A stretch of 39,962 nt of DNA, taken from contig URWA01000028.1 in assembly GCA_900551445.1 (NCBI GenBank), positions 1-39,962 on the forward strand, read 5' to 3'. The notes beneath the pieces were generated by a model. That model was not told the origin of the DNA. It did not search any database and worked only from the letters and a program-made list of their open reading frames with translations. Made by a program: the position numbers and the translations under genes. Shown in pieces: positions 25,202-32,561 of this stretch. The DNA is from an uncultured Bacteroides sp. GTDB lineage: Bacteria > Bacteroidota > Bacteroidia > Bacteroidales > Bacteroidaceae. Numbering within the stretch: position 1 is the first letter of the stretch; each line of letters begins with the position of its first letter.

Positions 25202-25773
25202 TTCAAAATTACAGACAATTTATTAAACACAAATTCAATCATCACCGGAGAAAGCAACACCAGAATGGAAGCCACCACGGTGTAAGAAGTCAGCCTGCTC
25301 TCCGGAATATCCAGAAAACGACGTGCCCCTTCAAACACCACCACCACAGTGTACAACTGCAGAATCCAATGCAGAATCTCAATGGAAATCAATCCGTTGA
25401 CCACATCGAGCACAAACAAGACCGTCATGGAATATCCCACAAACACTTGCATTTTCTCCTTTGGCACATACTTGTCGAACCATCTCCAAGTAATTTTATC
25501 CAGCAGATAAGAAGCCAGAAAAAAACCTCCAAACAAGGCCACGGCCACGGCACAGCAACGTGTCAGCGCCCATTGAAAGAACTCCGAGCTGACATCCCGT
25601 CCGATGAAGGTCCCGATAAATTCGGCCAATCCGCACAATCCAATCAGCGGATAGACATATTCAGACATCATCCGGTTTCCTTGCCCTTCGGAAGCTTCTT
25701 TCTCCCAGAAACGACCGGGGGAGGAAAGCAAAAATGCCATTTTATTGAACAATTCTTTATAATTCATTCCCAA
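25198..25773 (-). CDS. YIP1-family membrane protein
   Basis: 191-aa protein with about five hydrophobic helices and a short cytoplasmic N-terminus (LFNKMAFLLSSPGRFWEKEA) typical of bacterial Yip1/DUF1282 proteins. Function unknown. First gene of the operon with smpB, metH and ung, with a 4-bp overlap with smpB. A minus-strand TAAATTTG at 25803-25810 may be its -7 box. Two start codons are possible (25773 or the Met two residues later). Confidence 0.75.
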   Translation of the reverse strand: MGMNYKELFNKMAFLLSSPGRFWEKEASEGQGNRMMSEYVYPLIGLCGLAEFIGTFIGRDVSSEFFQWALTRCCAVAVALFGGFFLASYLLDKITWRWFDKYVPKEKMQVFVGYSMTVLFVLDVVNGLISIEILHWILQLYTVVVVFEGARRFLDIPESRLTSYTVVASILVLLSPVMIEFVFNKLSVILN

Positions 25774-25952
25774 TTCTTTTCATTATGTGATGAAACGAAT
25801 TGCAAATTTACAAAAAAGTATGAGATTAAGTAAAGCGGAGGTTATCTTTTCAACCTATTTAAAAGTCTGACACTCTTAAAAAGTAAAAGCTTCTCCAGTG
25901 AGGAGATACGAAGAAATAAGAAGATTTTCAGAGACTTTTGAGGACTGTTCCA

Positions 25953-26078
25953 AAACGCAAAAGCGTTTCAGACAAAACGTCCTTGTGTTTCAGGCAAAAC
26001 GCCCTTACGTTTTGTTCAAAACTCTTTGACGTTTTCCTTCAAACGCAAGGACGTTTTAGCACGAACACAAGGGCGTTT
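25953..26078. repeat. Six palindromic units at exact 22-bp period
   Basis: Units of 16 bp with consensus AAACGYCCTTRCGTTT begin at 25953, 25975, 25997, 26019, 26041 and 26063, always 22 bp apart, with 6-nt unrelated spacers. Each unit is itself an imperfect palindrome (AAACG ... CGTTT). The inner core reads CCTTG-like in units 2-4 and CAAGG in units 5-6, so the array as a whole is also an inverted repeat. It lies outside both flanking transcription units as judged from promoter and terminator positions. Confidence 0.88.
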
Positions 26079-26087
26079 TTTTGAAAA

Positions 26088-26139
26088 AAAAATCGGCATT
26101 ATGAAATCACTTATACAGTTATTCACAATGCCGATTTTT
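26088..26139. terminator. Terminator after the NigD-like gene
   Basis: Arms AAAAATCGGCATT / AATGCCGATTTTT (13 bp) with a 26-nt loop and A/T runs on both sides. It ends the minus-strand lipoprotein transcript and could work in both directions. Confidence 0.8.
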
Positions 26140-26160
26140 ATTTTTATAACCTAATGGCTA

Positions 26161-26991
26161 TTATTTGTTTGTTGTAGTATCCTTATACAATTCATATACA
26201 ACCGTCTTAGTCTGTTTTTTGTTGGTATCCTTTGTAGGAACAGACATACTATTGTTATTATATTCGTATTCTACTTCCAATTTCTCAGGCTTTGCTCCAT
26301 GGGCATTCTCATATTGAGCAAGCAGAATAGATAAACTCATATAAACAGCATCCGAATATTTTACCGTATAGTCAGTGGCCCAGCTTTCAGTAGTACCTGT
26401 AGCTTCCTCAGTAGAAGAATCCTCTATGCCTGTAATTTGATAACGCAAATATAATTTCAACGTTTTAGCATTCACATTATCGTTTTCCGGCACATAGTAA
26501 ACACTCAAATGATGATTTACCAACTCTGAACTCAAATTTTCAGTCGTAGTACCTTTCTTCAAGAAATAGGCAGGAGTCAAAACCAAATATTTATTATATC
26601 CCCATATTCCACCACCGTTTTCTCCTAAAGAATAGAGAGAAACTGTAGACGTTTCATCAGGTAAAGTTGACTCTGCGTAACCCAAATCATTCAAATAAAC
26701 CGGATTACTCAACATTGTGACTGGTAATTTTTTTGTTTCAGTAGTCAAATCCGCGTCGTTATACTGGCAATAAACAAATGCCAATTTGGAATTTGAGGTC
26801 GTAGTAATTGACTTACTGGGTACAAACTGCAAACCATCAGGAGTTGAAAAAGTTACACCACTCCAGTCTGAATTCACTTCCAAATAACCGTAATATTCAC
26901 TTATTCCATCATCTTCAGAGTTCAAACAAGAACTAAACCCTACCATTGTCAATAATGCAGCAAAAATTACTGCCCATTTCTGTTTTTTCAT
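26161..26991 (-). CDS. NigD-like lipoprotein
   Basis: 276-aa secreted lipoprotein: signal peptide with lipobox GFSSC, then an acidic LNSEDDG tail that suggests surface export. The body is beta-rich with a short N-terminal OB-like part and a larger C-terminal domain containing NHHLSVYYVPE and LKLYLRYQITG, the layout of NigD-like proteins of Bacteroidales. NigD family members have no settled function; the name comes from a bacteriocin-associated gene in Porphyromonas. Single gene with its own terminator. An unrelated Bacteroides lipoprotein family is the alternative. Confidence 0.6.
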   Translation of the reverse strand: MKKQKWAVIFAALLTMVGFSSCLNSEDDGISEYYGYLEVNSDWSGVTFSTPDGLQFVPSKSITTTSNSKLAFVYCQYNDADLTTETKKLPVTMLSNPVYLNDLGYAESTLPDETSTVSLYSLGENGGGIWGYNKYLVLTPAYFLKKGTTTENLSSELVNHHLSVYYVPENDNVNAKTLKLYLRYQITGIEDSSTEEATGTTESWATDYTVKYSDAVYMSLSILLAQYENAHGAKPEKLEVEYEYNNNSMSVPTKDTNKKQTKTVVYELYKDTTTNK

Positions 26992-27113
26992 ACTTTATCC
27001 TACTCTTATCTTTGTTTATAAATTAAAATCCTGATTTAAAATTCACCAAATAAACGCGAAAAAAGGAAAACACTGCATAAGAATAGCCTAAATTTAACAT
27101 AAATAAACCAATT

Positions 27114-27623
27114 CTATTTTATTGCAGCAAAAGAATCCAGATGCTCATCGACGTAAGCGGCAATCTGCGCCGTAATCTGCTCTTCGTCTTCCATATACTT
27201 CTCTTCCAAATCATCGAACGCCTCATATTGCTCGTACATGGCCATGAACTCCTCTTCCGTACAGTCTTTCTCCAAATCGGCACGGTGCGCATCGTAAATC
27301 TTCTTGGCTTCATAAATCAGCTTCGAAAAATCCTTCGCTCCGAACAGACGCATCGCCTTGGCAAACGGATTATCAAAGATATACGGACCATACCCATTCT
27401 GGATGAGCTGCACAAAACCGCCTTCCATCACTTCCTCCCGGAAAAAGTGATATCCCAGCAATGTATGCTGATAGCCGTTCAGCAACGGCATGGTCTTCTC
27501 ATTAATCACCCCGCCTGTCACCTCCAGGCATTTGTCGATAAACACTTTCAAGAACGCATCCATGCCTTCTTCCGCTCCTTTGCGCAAATCCGCATCGGAC
27601 ACCGTAATCTGATTCATTTCCAT
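27114..27623 (-). CDS. DMP19-family (DUF4375) protein
   Basis: 169-aa soluble acidic protein. The segment NGYQHTLLGYHFFREEVMEGGFVQLIQNGYGPY with F..PF..AMRLFGA (residues about 48-95) is the core of the DMP19/DUF4375 family; the C-terminal half is acidic and helical. The function of the family in Bacteroides is unknown; homologs are found as standalone proteins in many bacteria. A minus-strand -7 box TATCTTTG is at 27691-27698, and the leader contains a hairpin (27665-27684). Confidence 0.7.
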   Translation of the reverse strand: MEMNQITVSDADLRKGAEEGMDAFLKVFIDKCLEVTGGVINEKTMPLLNGYQHTLLGYHFFREEVMEGGFVQLIQNGYGPYIFDNPFAKAMRLFGAKDFSKLIYEAKKIYDAHRADLEKDCTEEEFMAMYEQYEAFDDLEEKYMEDEEQITAQIAAYVDEHLDSFAAIK

Positions 27624-27661
27624 GCTATACCTAATAATTGTTACTTATCTTTATGTAGCCT

Positions 27662-27698
27662 GCAATACAGATTGCATACTGTATCTGCGGCAAAGATA
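27662..27698 (-). promoter_or_regulatory. Promoter -7 box and leader hairpin of the DMP19-family gene
   Basis: The minus strand has TATCTTTG at 27691-27698, with no good -33 box. Just downstream is an inverted repeat ATACAG / CTGTAT (27665-27684), flanked by further matching bases, that would form a stem in the 5' leader or act as an operator. Confidence 0.45.
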
Positions 27699-27804
27699 CA
27701 AGAATCTTTCAGAAGAGTAAAAACATTTTGGCAAGCAGAGTTTACAAAACAGGCCAAACGGGAAAAAATATCATTAAAATGTAAGAAAAAGTTTGGTTTC
27801 GCAC

Positions 27805-27835
27805 GTTGCAGAAAGAAATAAAACGACTAACTTTG
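27805..27835 (+). promoter_or_regulatory. Promoter of the NifU-like/GGGtGRT operon
   Basis: GTTG (27805-27808) and TAACTTTG (27828-27835) are 19 bp apart, a near-ideal Bacteroides promoter. The leader is about 70 nt with an A/T-rich segment in front of the ATG, typical of highly expressed Bacteroides genes. Confidence 0.7.
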
Positions 27836-27914
27836 CGTGCGGATTAAGGAAGAAATTCCGTAATTCGTGGTTTACGAAATACTTATTTTTTATTACCAAT
27901 AAAACGTAAAGAAT

Positions 27915-28616
27915 ATGATTTATTCACATGAAGTTGAACACATGTGTTGTGTTGCTAAAGGACCTAACCACGGTCCGGCCCCAATTCCTGAAGAAGGAAA
28001 ATGGATTCAAGCAAAAGAAATCAAAGACATTTCAGGCTTAACTCATGGTGTGGGATGGTGTGCTCCACAGCAGGGTGCTTGTAAATTGACTTTGAACGTC
28101 AAAGAAGGTGTAATCGAAGAATGTCTGGTAGAAACTATCGGTTGCTCAGGTATGACTCACTCAGCTGCTATGGCATCTGAAATCCTGCCGGGTAAGACAA
28201 TTCTGGAAGCACTGAATACAGACTTGGTTTGCGATGCCATCAACACCGCAATGCGTGAATTGTTCCTGCAGATTGTTTACGGTCGTACTCAGTCAGCTTT
28301 CTCTGAAGGCGGTTTGATGATCGGTGCAGGCTTGGAAGACCTGGGTAAAGGACTCCGCAGCCAGACTGGTACTTTGTATGGAACAAAAGCAAAAGGTACT
28401 CGTTACTTGGAACTGACTGAAGGTTACATCACTCGTATGGCTTTGGACAAAGACAACCAGGTAATCGGTTACGAATTTGTTCACATGGGTAAATTCATGG
28501 AACAGATCAAGAAGGGTGTAGATGCAAACGAAGCATTGAAAGCTGTTACCGGAACTTACGGACGCTTCAAACCCGAACAAGGCGCAGTTAAATATATTGA
28601 CCCACGTAAAGAATAA
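27915..28616 (+). CDS. NifU/IscU-like iron-sulfur scaffold-type protein
   Basis: 233-aa protein with an IscU/NifU-N-like segment (LTLNVKEGVIEECLVETIGC, then SGMTHSAAMASEILPGKTI) at about residues 58-100. Cysteines at 11, 12, 49, 56, 70, 77 and 106 are candidates for Fe-S or zinc binding. The rest is specific to the group that always accompanies the GGGtGRT protein, encoded 17 nt downstream. Codons are strongly biased (GGT, CGT, GAA, AAA, CTG), unlike the neighbours, suggesting very high expression. Whether it really builds clusters for other proteins or serves only its partner is not known. Confidence 0.8.
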   Translation: MIYSHEVEHMCCVAKGPNHGPAPIPEEGKWIQAKEIKDISGLTHGVGWCAPQQGACKLTLNVKEGVIEECLVETIGCSGMTHSAAMASEILPGKTILEALNTDLVCDAINTAMRELFLQIVYGRTQSAFSEGGLMIGAGLEDLGKGLRSQTGTLYGTKAKGTRYLELTEGYITRMALDKDNQVIGYEFVHMGKFMEQIKKGVDANEALKAVTGTYGRFKPEQGAVKYIDPRKE

Positions 28617-28633
28617 TAAGGAGGATACAGATT

Positions 28634-29644
28634 ATGATTAGACCAGTACAGTTTGAAAGTCAGGACCGTCGTATCAAGCAGATTTTGGCTGCTTTGAATG
28701 AAAACGGTATCAAAGACATTGAAGAAGCTAACGCAATCTGTGACGCAGCCGGCCTTGATCCGTATCTGACTTGTCAGGAAACTCAGGGTATCTGCTTCGA
28801 GAATGCTAAATGGGCATACGTAGTAGGTTGTGCCATCGCACTGAAAAAAGGTTGCAAAAACGCTGCTGACGCTGCAGAAGCAATCGGTATCGGTTTGCAG
28901 GCTTTCTGTATTCCGGGTTCAGTAGCCGATGACCGTAAAGTAGGTTTGGGTCATGGTAACCTGGCAGCTCGTCTGCTCCGTGAAGAAACTCAGTGCTTCG
29001 CTTTCTTGGCAGGTCACGAATCATTCGCTGCTGCAGAAGGTGCTATCAAGATTGCAGAAATGGCCAACAAAGTTCGTAAGAACCCGTTGCGTTGCATCTT
29101 GAACGGTCTGGGTAAAGACGCTGCGATGATTATCTCTCGTATCAACGGATTTACTTACGTTCAGACTAAGTTCGACTACTTCACAGGCGAATTGAATATT
29201 GTAAAAGAAACTCCGTATTCAGACGGTCCTCGTGCAAAAGTAAAATGCTACGGTGCAGACGATGTACGTGAAGGTGTAGCTATCATGTGGCACGAAAATG
29301 TAGATGTATCTATCACAGGTAACTCTACTAACCCGACTCGTTTCCAGCATCCGGTTGCAGGTACTTACAAGAAAGAACGTGTTCTTGCAGGTAAACCTTA
29401 CTTCTCAGTAGCATCAGGTGGTGGTACAGGTCGTACACTTCACCCGGATAACATGGCTGCAGGTCCTGCTTCTTACGGTATGACAGATACTATGGGCCGT
29501 ATGCACTCAGACGCACAGTTCGCTGGTTCTTCATCAGTTCCTGCTCACGTAGAAATGATGGGATTCCTGGGTATCGGTAACAACCCGATGGTAGGATGTA
29601 CAGTAGCTTGCGCTGTGAACGTAGCTTTGGCTTTGAATAAGTAA
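28634..29644 (+). CDS. GGGtGRT protein
   Basis: 336-aa protein of the family named for its glycine-rich motif, here SGGGTGRTLHPDN with GGGTGRT at residues 262-268. Other family blocks: GLGHGNLAARLLREETQCFA and MWHENVDVSITGNSTNPT. Cysteines at 36, 47, 54, 66 and 74 cluster in the first quarter and, given the NifU-like partner gene, may hold an iron-sulfur cluster. Catalytic role undescribed. Second gene of a two-gene operon ended by a strong terminator, with the same extreme codon bias as the first gene. Confidence 0.9.
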   Translation: MIRPVQFESQDRRIKQILAALNENGIKDIEEANAICDAAGLDPYLTCQETQGICFENAKWAYVVGCAIALKKGCKNAADAAEAIGIGLQAFCIPGSVADDRKVGLGHGNLAARLLREETQCFAFLAGHESFAAAEGAIKIAEMANKVRKNPLRCILNGLGKDAAMIISRINGFTYVQTKFDYFTGELNIVKETPYSDGPRAKVKCYGADDVREGVAIMWHENVDVSITGNSTNPTRFQHPVAGTYKKERVLAGKPYFSVASGGGTGRTLHPDNMAAGPASYGMTDTMGRMHSDAQFAGSSSVPAHVEMMGFLGIGNNPMVGCTVACAVNVALALNK

Positions 29645-29665
29645 TTTATACTTGATTCAATATAT

Positions 29666-29704
29666 AAATCCCTGTAACTCTTTGAGTTATGGGGATTTTT
29701 ATTT
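29666..29704 (+). terminator. Terminator of the GGGtGRT operon
   Basis: Stem AATCCCTGTAACTC / GAGTTATGGGGATT (one G-T pair, 3-nt loop) followed by TTTATTTTAT. Confidence 0.9.
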
Positions 29705-30012
29705 TATCCGTACTGCATGGAGAAATGATAAATCTCCATCACTTTTCGTCTGTTGTGCTTCTTATAAATCGTTGTGAATGGATGCTGAAACTGACGCTGA
29801 ATATCGCTTGAATCAGGCTTGTTTTTCTAAGGTTAAGAAGTGGCTGATTATCCTTGAAAATGGGCTGAAAAGAGGATATTTTGCGACCAATTTGCGACCA
29901 TTTTTCCATTTTTTCAAAAGTGGTCGCAAAATTCGATTCATTTATCTAATACACAGAAAGATATATCATATTTAAAAGGACTTCCCAATGTCTAATTTTA
30001 AATGATTAAACT
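29705..30012. other. Left junction region of the mobile element
   Basis: Gene-free spacer between the chromosomal terminator and the integrase. Composition changes to AT-rich within it. It holds TTGCGACCA twice in tandem (29881-29900) and an inverted copy TGGTCGCAAA at 29922-29931, forming a stem with TTTGCGACCA. A 65-codon open frame here (29778-29975) lacks recognisable features and I do not call it. No tRNA gene is present at the junction. Confidence 0.5.
29891..29931. repeat. TTTGCGACCA inverted repeat, candidate att or integrase arm site
   Basis: TTTGCGACCA and TGGTCGCAAA are mirror copies separated by 21 bp, and a further direct copy TTGCGACCA lies just upstream. Located about 80 bp before the integrase gene, the usual place for attL and arm-type binding sites. 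The matching right end is not in the window. Confidence 0.4.
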
Positions 30013-31230
30013 ATGGTAAGAAGTTCTTTTTCTATTCTCTTTGCCATAAGAGAAAGTAAAGCAAGAAAGAGTGGTAAAGCTCCTATCGAAATTACAATTA
30101 CAGTAAATGGGGAAAGATGCACTCTATCAACTGGTAAACAAGTTCCTATCGACAAATGGGACAAAACCAAGCAACAAGTAAAAGGTAAAGACGAAGAAGC
30201 TCAAAGCCTCAACAATTATCTAAAAGCAATCAAAGCCAAACTTTATCAGAAAGAAGCAGAATTGTTAGACAGAGGTTTTATCATCACAGCAGAACTATTA
30301 CGTGACGCTTACTTCGATAAGATAGAATCACTCAAAGAGAAAACGCTGTTTGAAGTCTTTGAAGAACATAACCAAGAACAGGAAAAGCTGGTAGGCAATG
30401 GAGTTTCCAAAGCTACCTATTGGATTTCTGTTTATACAGTAAGATTACTCAAAGAATTTGTTCAGCAGAAATACAAAAGAGAAGATTTATACCTACGCGA
30501 ATTGAACCTGAACTTTATCCAGTCTTTTCATTCATTCCTAAGAATAGATAAAGGAATGGCTCAAAATTCATCTACCAAACACCTAAAGCTACTTAAAAAG
30601 ATTGTCAACCTTGCAGTAGCTAATTCCTACATGACTACCAATCCGTTCATCACTTATAAGATAGAACGTGAACCCGTGGAAATAGACTTTTTGGATGAAG
30701 AAGAACTACGGAAAATTATCAACTTTGACACTCCCCTACCCAGACTGGAGAGAGCAAAAGATATGTTTCTCTTTGGGTGTTTCACTGGATTGAGCTACAT
30801 CGACATCAAAACCTTAGCTCCAGAACATTTTGAAAAGGACAGCACAGGTAGAATCTGGATTAAGAAACGCAGAGTAAAAACTGGAGTTCTTTCACGCATT
30901 CCCCTACTCCCCATCGCCAAACTGATATTGGATAAATACAAAGGTGGAGAGAAATTACTGCCAATTCAAGACCCAGCAGATATAAACAAATACCTAAAGG
31001 ATATAGCCATTTTGTGTGACATCAAGAAACGAATCACATTTCATACCAGCCGCCACACATTCGCCAGCACCGTTACTTTAGCCAATAATATCTCACTGGA
31101 AGTCGTTTCTAAGATGCTTGGTCATACCAATACCAGAATGACTACTCATTATGCCAAACTGATAGATAAGTGCATAGGTGAACAGATGGATAAGCTCATG
31201 GAAACATTTATTGGAGATTCAAACCTATAA
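30013..31230 (+). CDS. Tyrosine recombinase/integrase (IntDOT-like class)
   Basis: 405-aa site-specific recombinase with N-terminal arm-DNA-binding domain (SILFAIRESKARKSGKAPIE), a SAM-like core-binding domain (about 105-205) and the catalytic domain. H344 and R347 in FHTSRHTF, H in KMLGHTNTRM and nucleophile Y380 (THYAKL) are present. The first catalytic arginine position reads TGLS (S261) instead of TGLR, the same replacement known for IntDOT of Bacteroides CTnDOT. It would integrate and excise the element from its chromosomal site. Ends with its own terminator. Confidence 0.93.
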   Translation: MVRSSFSILFAIRESKARKSGKAPIEITITVNGERCTLSTGKQVPIDKWDKTKQQVKGKDEEAQSLNNYLKAIKAKLYQKEAELLDRGFIITAELLRDAYFDKIESLKEKTLFEVFEEHNQEQEKLVGNGVSKATYWISVYTVRLLKEFVQQKYKREDLYLRELNLNFIQSFHSFLRIDKGMAQNSSTKHLKLLKKIVNLAVANSYMTTNPFITYKIEREPVEIDFLDEEELRKIINFDTPLPRLERAKDMFLFGCFTGLSYIDIKTLAPEHFEKDSTGRIWIKKRRVKTGVLSRIPLLPIAKLILDKYKGGEKLLPIQDPADINKYLKDIAILCDIKKRITFHTSRHTFASTVTLANNISLEVVSKMLGHTNTRMTTHYAKLIDKCIGEQMDKLMETFIGDSNL

Positions 31231-31246
31231 CCCCTCCAATTAAGAT

Positions 31247-31287
31247 TATCCCACTTGCAGTTATTGTGAGTGGGATTTTCTTTTTTA
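31247..31287 (+). terminator. Terminator of the integrase gene
   Basis: Perfect 8-bp stem ATCCCACT / AGTGGGAT followed by TTTCTTTTTT. It overlaps the promoter of the next gene. Confidence 0.8.
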
Positions 31288-31293
31288 ATTTTG
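31263..31293 (+). promoter_or_regulatory. Promoter of the 313-aa unknown gene
   Basis: ATTG (31263-31266) and TAATTTTG (31286-31293), 19 bp apart. It lies within the integrase terminator and downstream of an in-frame TTG at 31270, so the ATG at 31318 is the start. Confidence 0.55.
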
Positions 31294-31317
31294 CATATAA
31301 ACCATTACACCAAGAAT

Positions 31318-32259
31318 ATGCAACCAATAGATAAATTTCAATGGAACAATATAAATAAAGAAAAAGAGTTATTGGAATATATTTCTATCTTAGAAAAAAT
31401 ATTTATTCCAGACTTTGACTTTGCAGATGAAGACCCTTTTTGCTATTACAATATATCAGTGGTAGAGGAAAAAGAAAAATCTCCAGAAGAATGGGAAGAA
31501 ATAGGCAATCAGCCATTAATACCTGCTATATCAGAAACTTTACAAATATTCTCAGATAGATATAACAACAATTTAATATCCGAATATTTTAATTATAATG
31601 ACTATTTAAAGGACGAACTAATACAGAAATTCATCACAGAATTAGAACTTGATATAGATAAATTTTGGATGCTTATACTTTTCATCTATGATTACAGCTA
31701 TCATTATTATATAAATGGAGCAGAAAGAAAAGAGTCACCTTATGAACAACTCCAAAAGTTTACTACATCCATAATAAATAACGTAGAAGATTTTAACGAA
31801 AATACTGGAACAACATTTATTAAACCCATAACTCTAAAACTATGCATGGAAGGAGAACAAGAAATCATTATAGATAGTCCTACTACAATCCATTATATAG
31901 CAAGCGCAACAGATTCACTTGCAAAGAAAGAAAATTTAAGCACTATGCCAATAATGAAATATAAAGCAAAAGTACAAACACCTGAATCCACAAAAGATTC
32001 TCCACTCATAGCTTTTTTTGCTAAAATGTTTCTTAGTTTTTTTGATACACAAGACCAAGTCGTAAAAAAAAGGAGAAAAGGAGCAAAACATTCTCAGAAA
32101 GAAATTGACCTTATCTGTCAGTTGATAGCTTTTACAAAACTATCCATTAAGGAATGTTGGAAACAGACAGAAAATGATACACTGAAAGCATTTTTAAAAC
32201 AATACAAGAACTTTGAGCCAAAAACAATAAACAGCATTTACCCCTCATTCAGATTATAA
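31318..32259 (+). CDS. Unknown element protein, 313 aa
   Basis: I do not recognise this protein. It is acidic and rich in Tyr/Ile/Asn in its first two thirds, with a helical segment FWMLILFIYDYSYHYY. A basic linker VVKKRRKGAKHSQKEIDLIC near residue 250 is followed by a short helical C-terminus (LSIKECWKQTENDTLKAFLK). The RRKGAKHSQKEI patch could contact nucleic acid. Codon use is as AT-rich as the rest of the element. Flanked by its own promoter and by a terminator at 32282, so it is a single-gene unit next to the integrase, a place often used by excision or regulatory proteins. Confidence 0.7.
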   Translation: MQPIDKFQWNNINKEKELLEYISILEKIFIPDFDFADEDPFCYYNISVVEEKEKSPEEWEEIGNQPLIPAISETLQIFSDRYNNNLISEYFNYNDYLKDELIQKFITELELDIDKFWMLILFIYDYSYHYYINGAERKESPYEQLQKFTTSIINNVEDFNENTGTTFIKPITLKLCMEGEQEIIIDSPTTIHYIASATDSLAKKENLSTMPIMKYKAKVQTPESTKDSPLIAFFAKMFLSFFDTQDQVVKKRRKGAKHSQKEIDLICQLIAFTKLSIKECWKQTENDTLKAFLKQYKNFEPKTINSIYPSFRL

Positions 32260-32281
32260 ATTGTTTGTCCTTTTAAAAAAA

Positions 32282-32332
32282 ATCCCATTACTCAATTCTC
32301 TCTAAAGGGAATAAAGTAATGGGATATTTTAT
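32282..32332 (+). terminator. Terminator of the 313-aa gene
   Basis: Perfect 11-bp stem ATCCCATTACT / AGTAATGGGAT with a 22-nt loop, followed by ATTTTATT. The loop contains one copy of the GGGAATAAA repeat. Confidence 0.75.
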
Positions 32333-32541
32333 TCCTTAAACCTTCTCCATATCACTCTACTTTTGTACAGTCAAAGGGAATGAAATATATCCCTAAACTA
32401 AGGGTAATAAAAAGCAATCAAGTTTTATTCCCTATAACGAGGATAGAAAGCCCATACCTTTGCAAAGTAATCAGAAATAAAACGGTGCGCACCTTTTAAT
32501 GATGATTATCTGACAGTTCCCTCAGAATGGGAATAAAGTAA
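32307..32541. repeat. Iterated GGGAATAAA repeats
   Basis: GGGAATAAAGTAA occurs as a perfect 13-bp repeat at 32307-32319 and 32529-32541. Related copies are GGGAATGAA at 32376, GGGTAATAA at 32402, an inverted TTTATTCCC at 32424-32432 and an inverted TTTATTCC near 32328. They fill most of the 300-bp gap before the next gene and could be operator or iteron sites. Confidence 0.6.
32455..32494 (+). promoter_or_regulatory. Promoter box and GGTGCGCACC palindrome upstream of the 161-aa gene
   Basis: TACCTTTG (32455-32462) is a good -7 box, giving a leader of about 90 nt. Within that leader is the perfect 10-bp palindrome GGTGCGCACC (32484-32493). Nine of its bases, GGTGCGCAC, recur inside the gene at 32619-32627. 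Confidence 0.4.
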
Positions 32542-32561
32542 AAACTAAAAAAAGAAGAATT

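Larger units (their letters stand above)
25811..26160. other. Gene-free intergenic region with palindrome array
   Basis: Between the promoter of the yip1 operon and the stop of the NigD-like gene there is no supported gene on either strand. It contains the 22-bp phased array at 25953-26078 and a terminator hairpin at 26088-26139. The left 130 bp show no other structure I can support. Confidence 0.65.

Noticed and set aside
25953..26078. CRISPR array
   Set aside because: Units are 16-bp imperfect palindromes with 6-nt spacers and change orientation. CRISPR spacers are about 30 nt with constant direct repeats, and no cas gene is nearby.
29778..29975. 65-codon ATG frame between the GGGtGRT terminator and the integrase
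   Set aside because: It runs through the repeat-rich junction, has no recognisable features or promoter, and its residues change character at the GCGACCA repeats.
31270..31317. TTG start extending the 313-aa protein upstream
   Set aside because: The extension lies in the integrase terminator and the gene's own promoter. Similar reasoning excludes TTG starts at 18211, 37912 and 39326.
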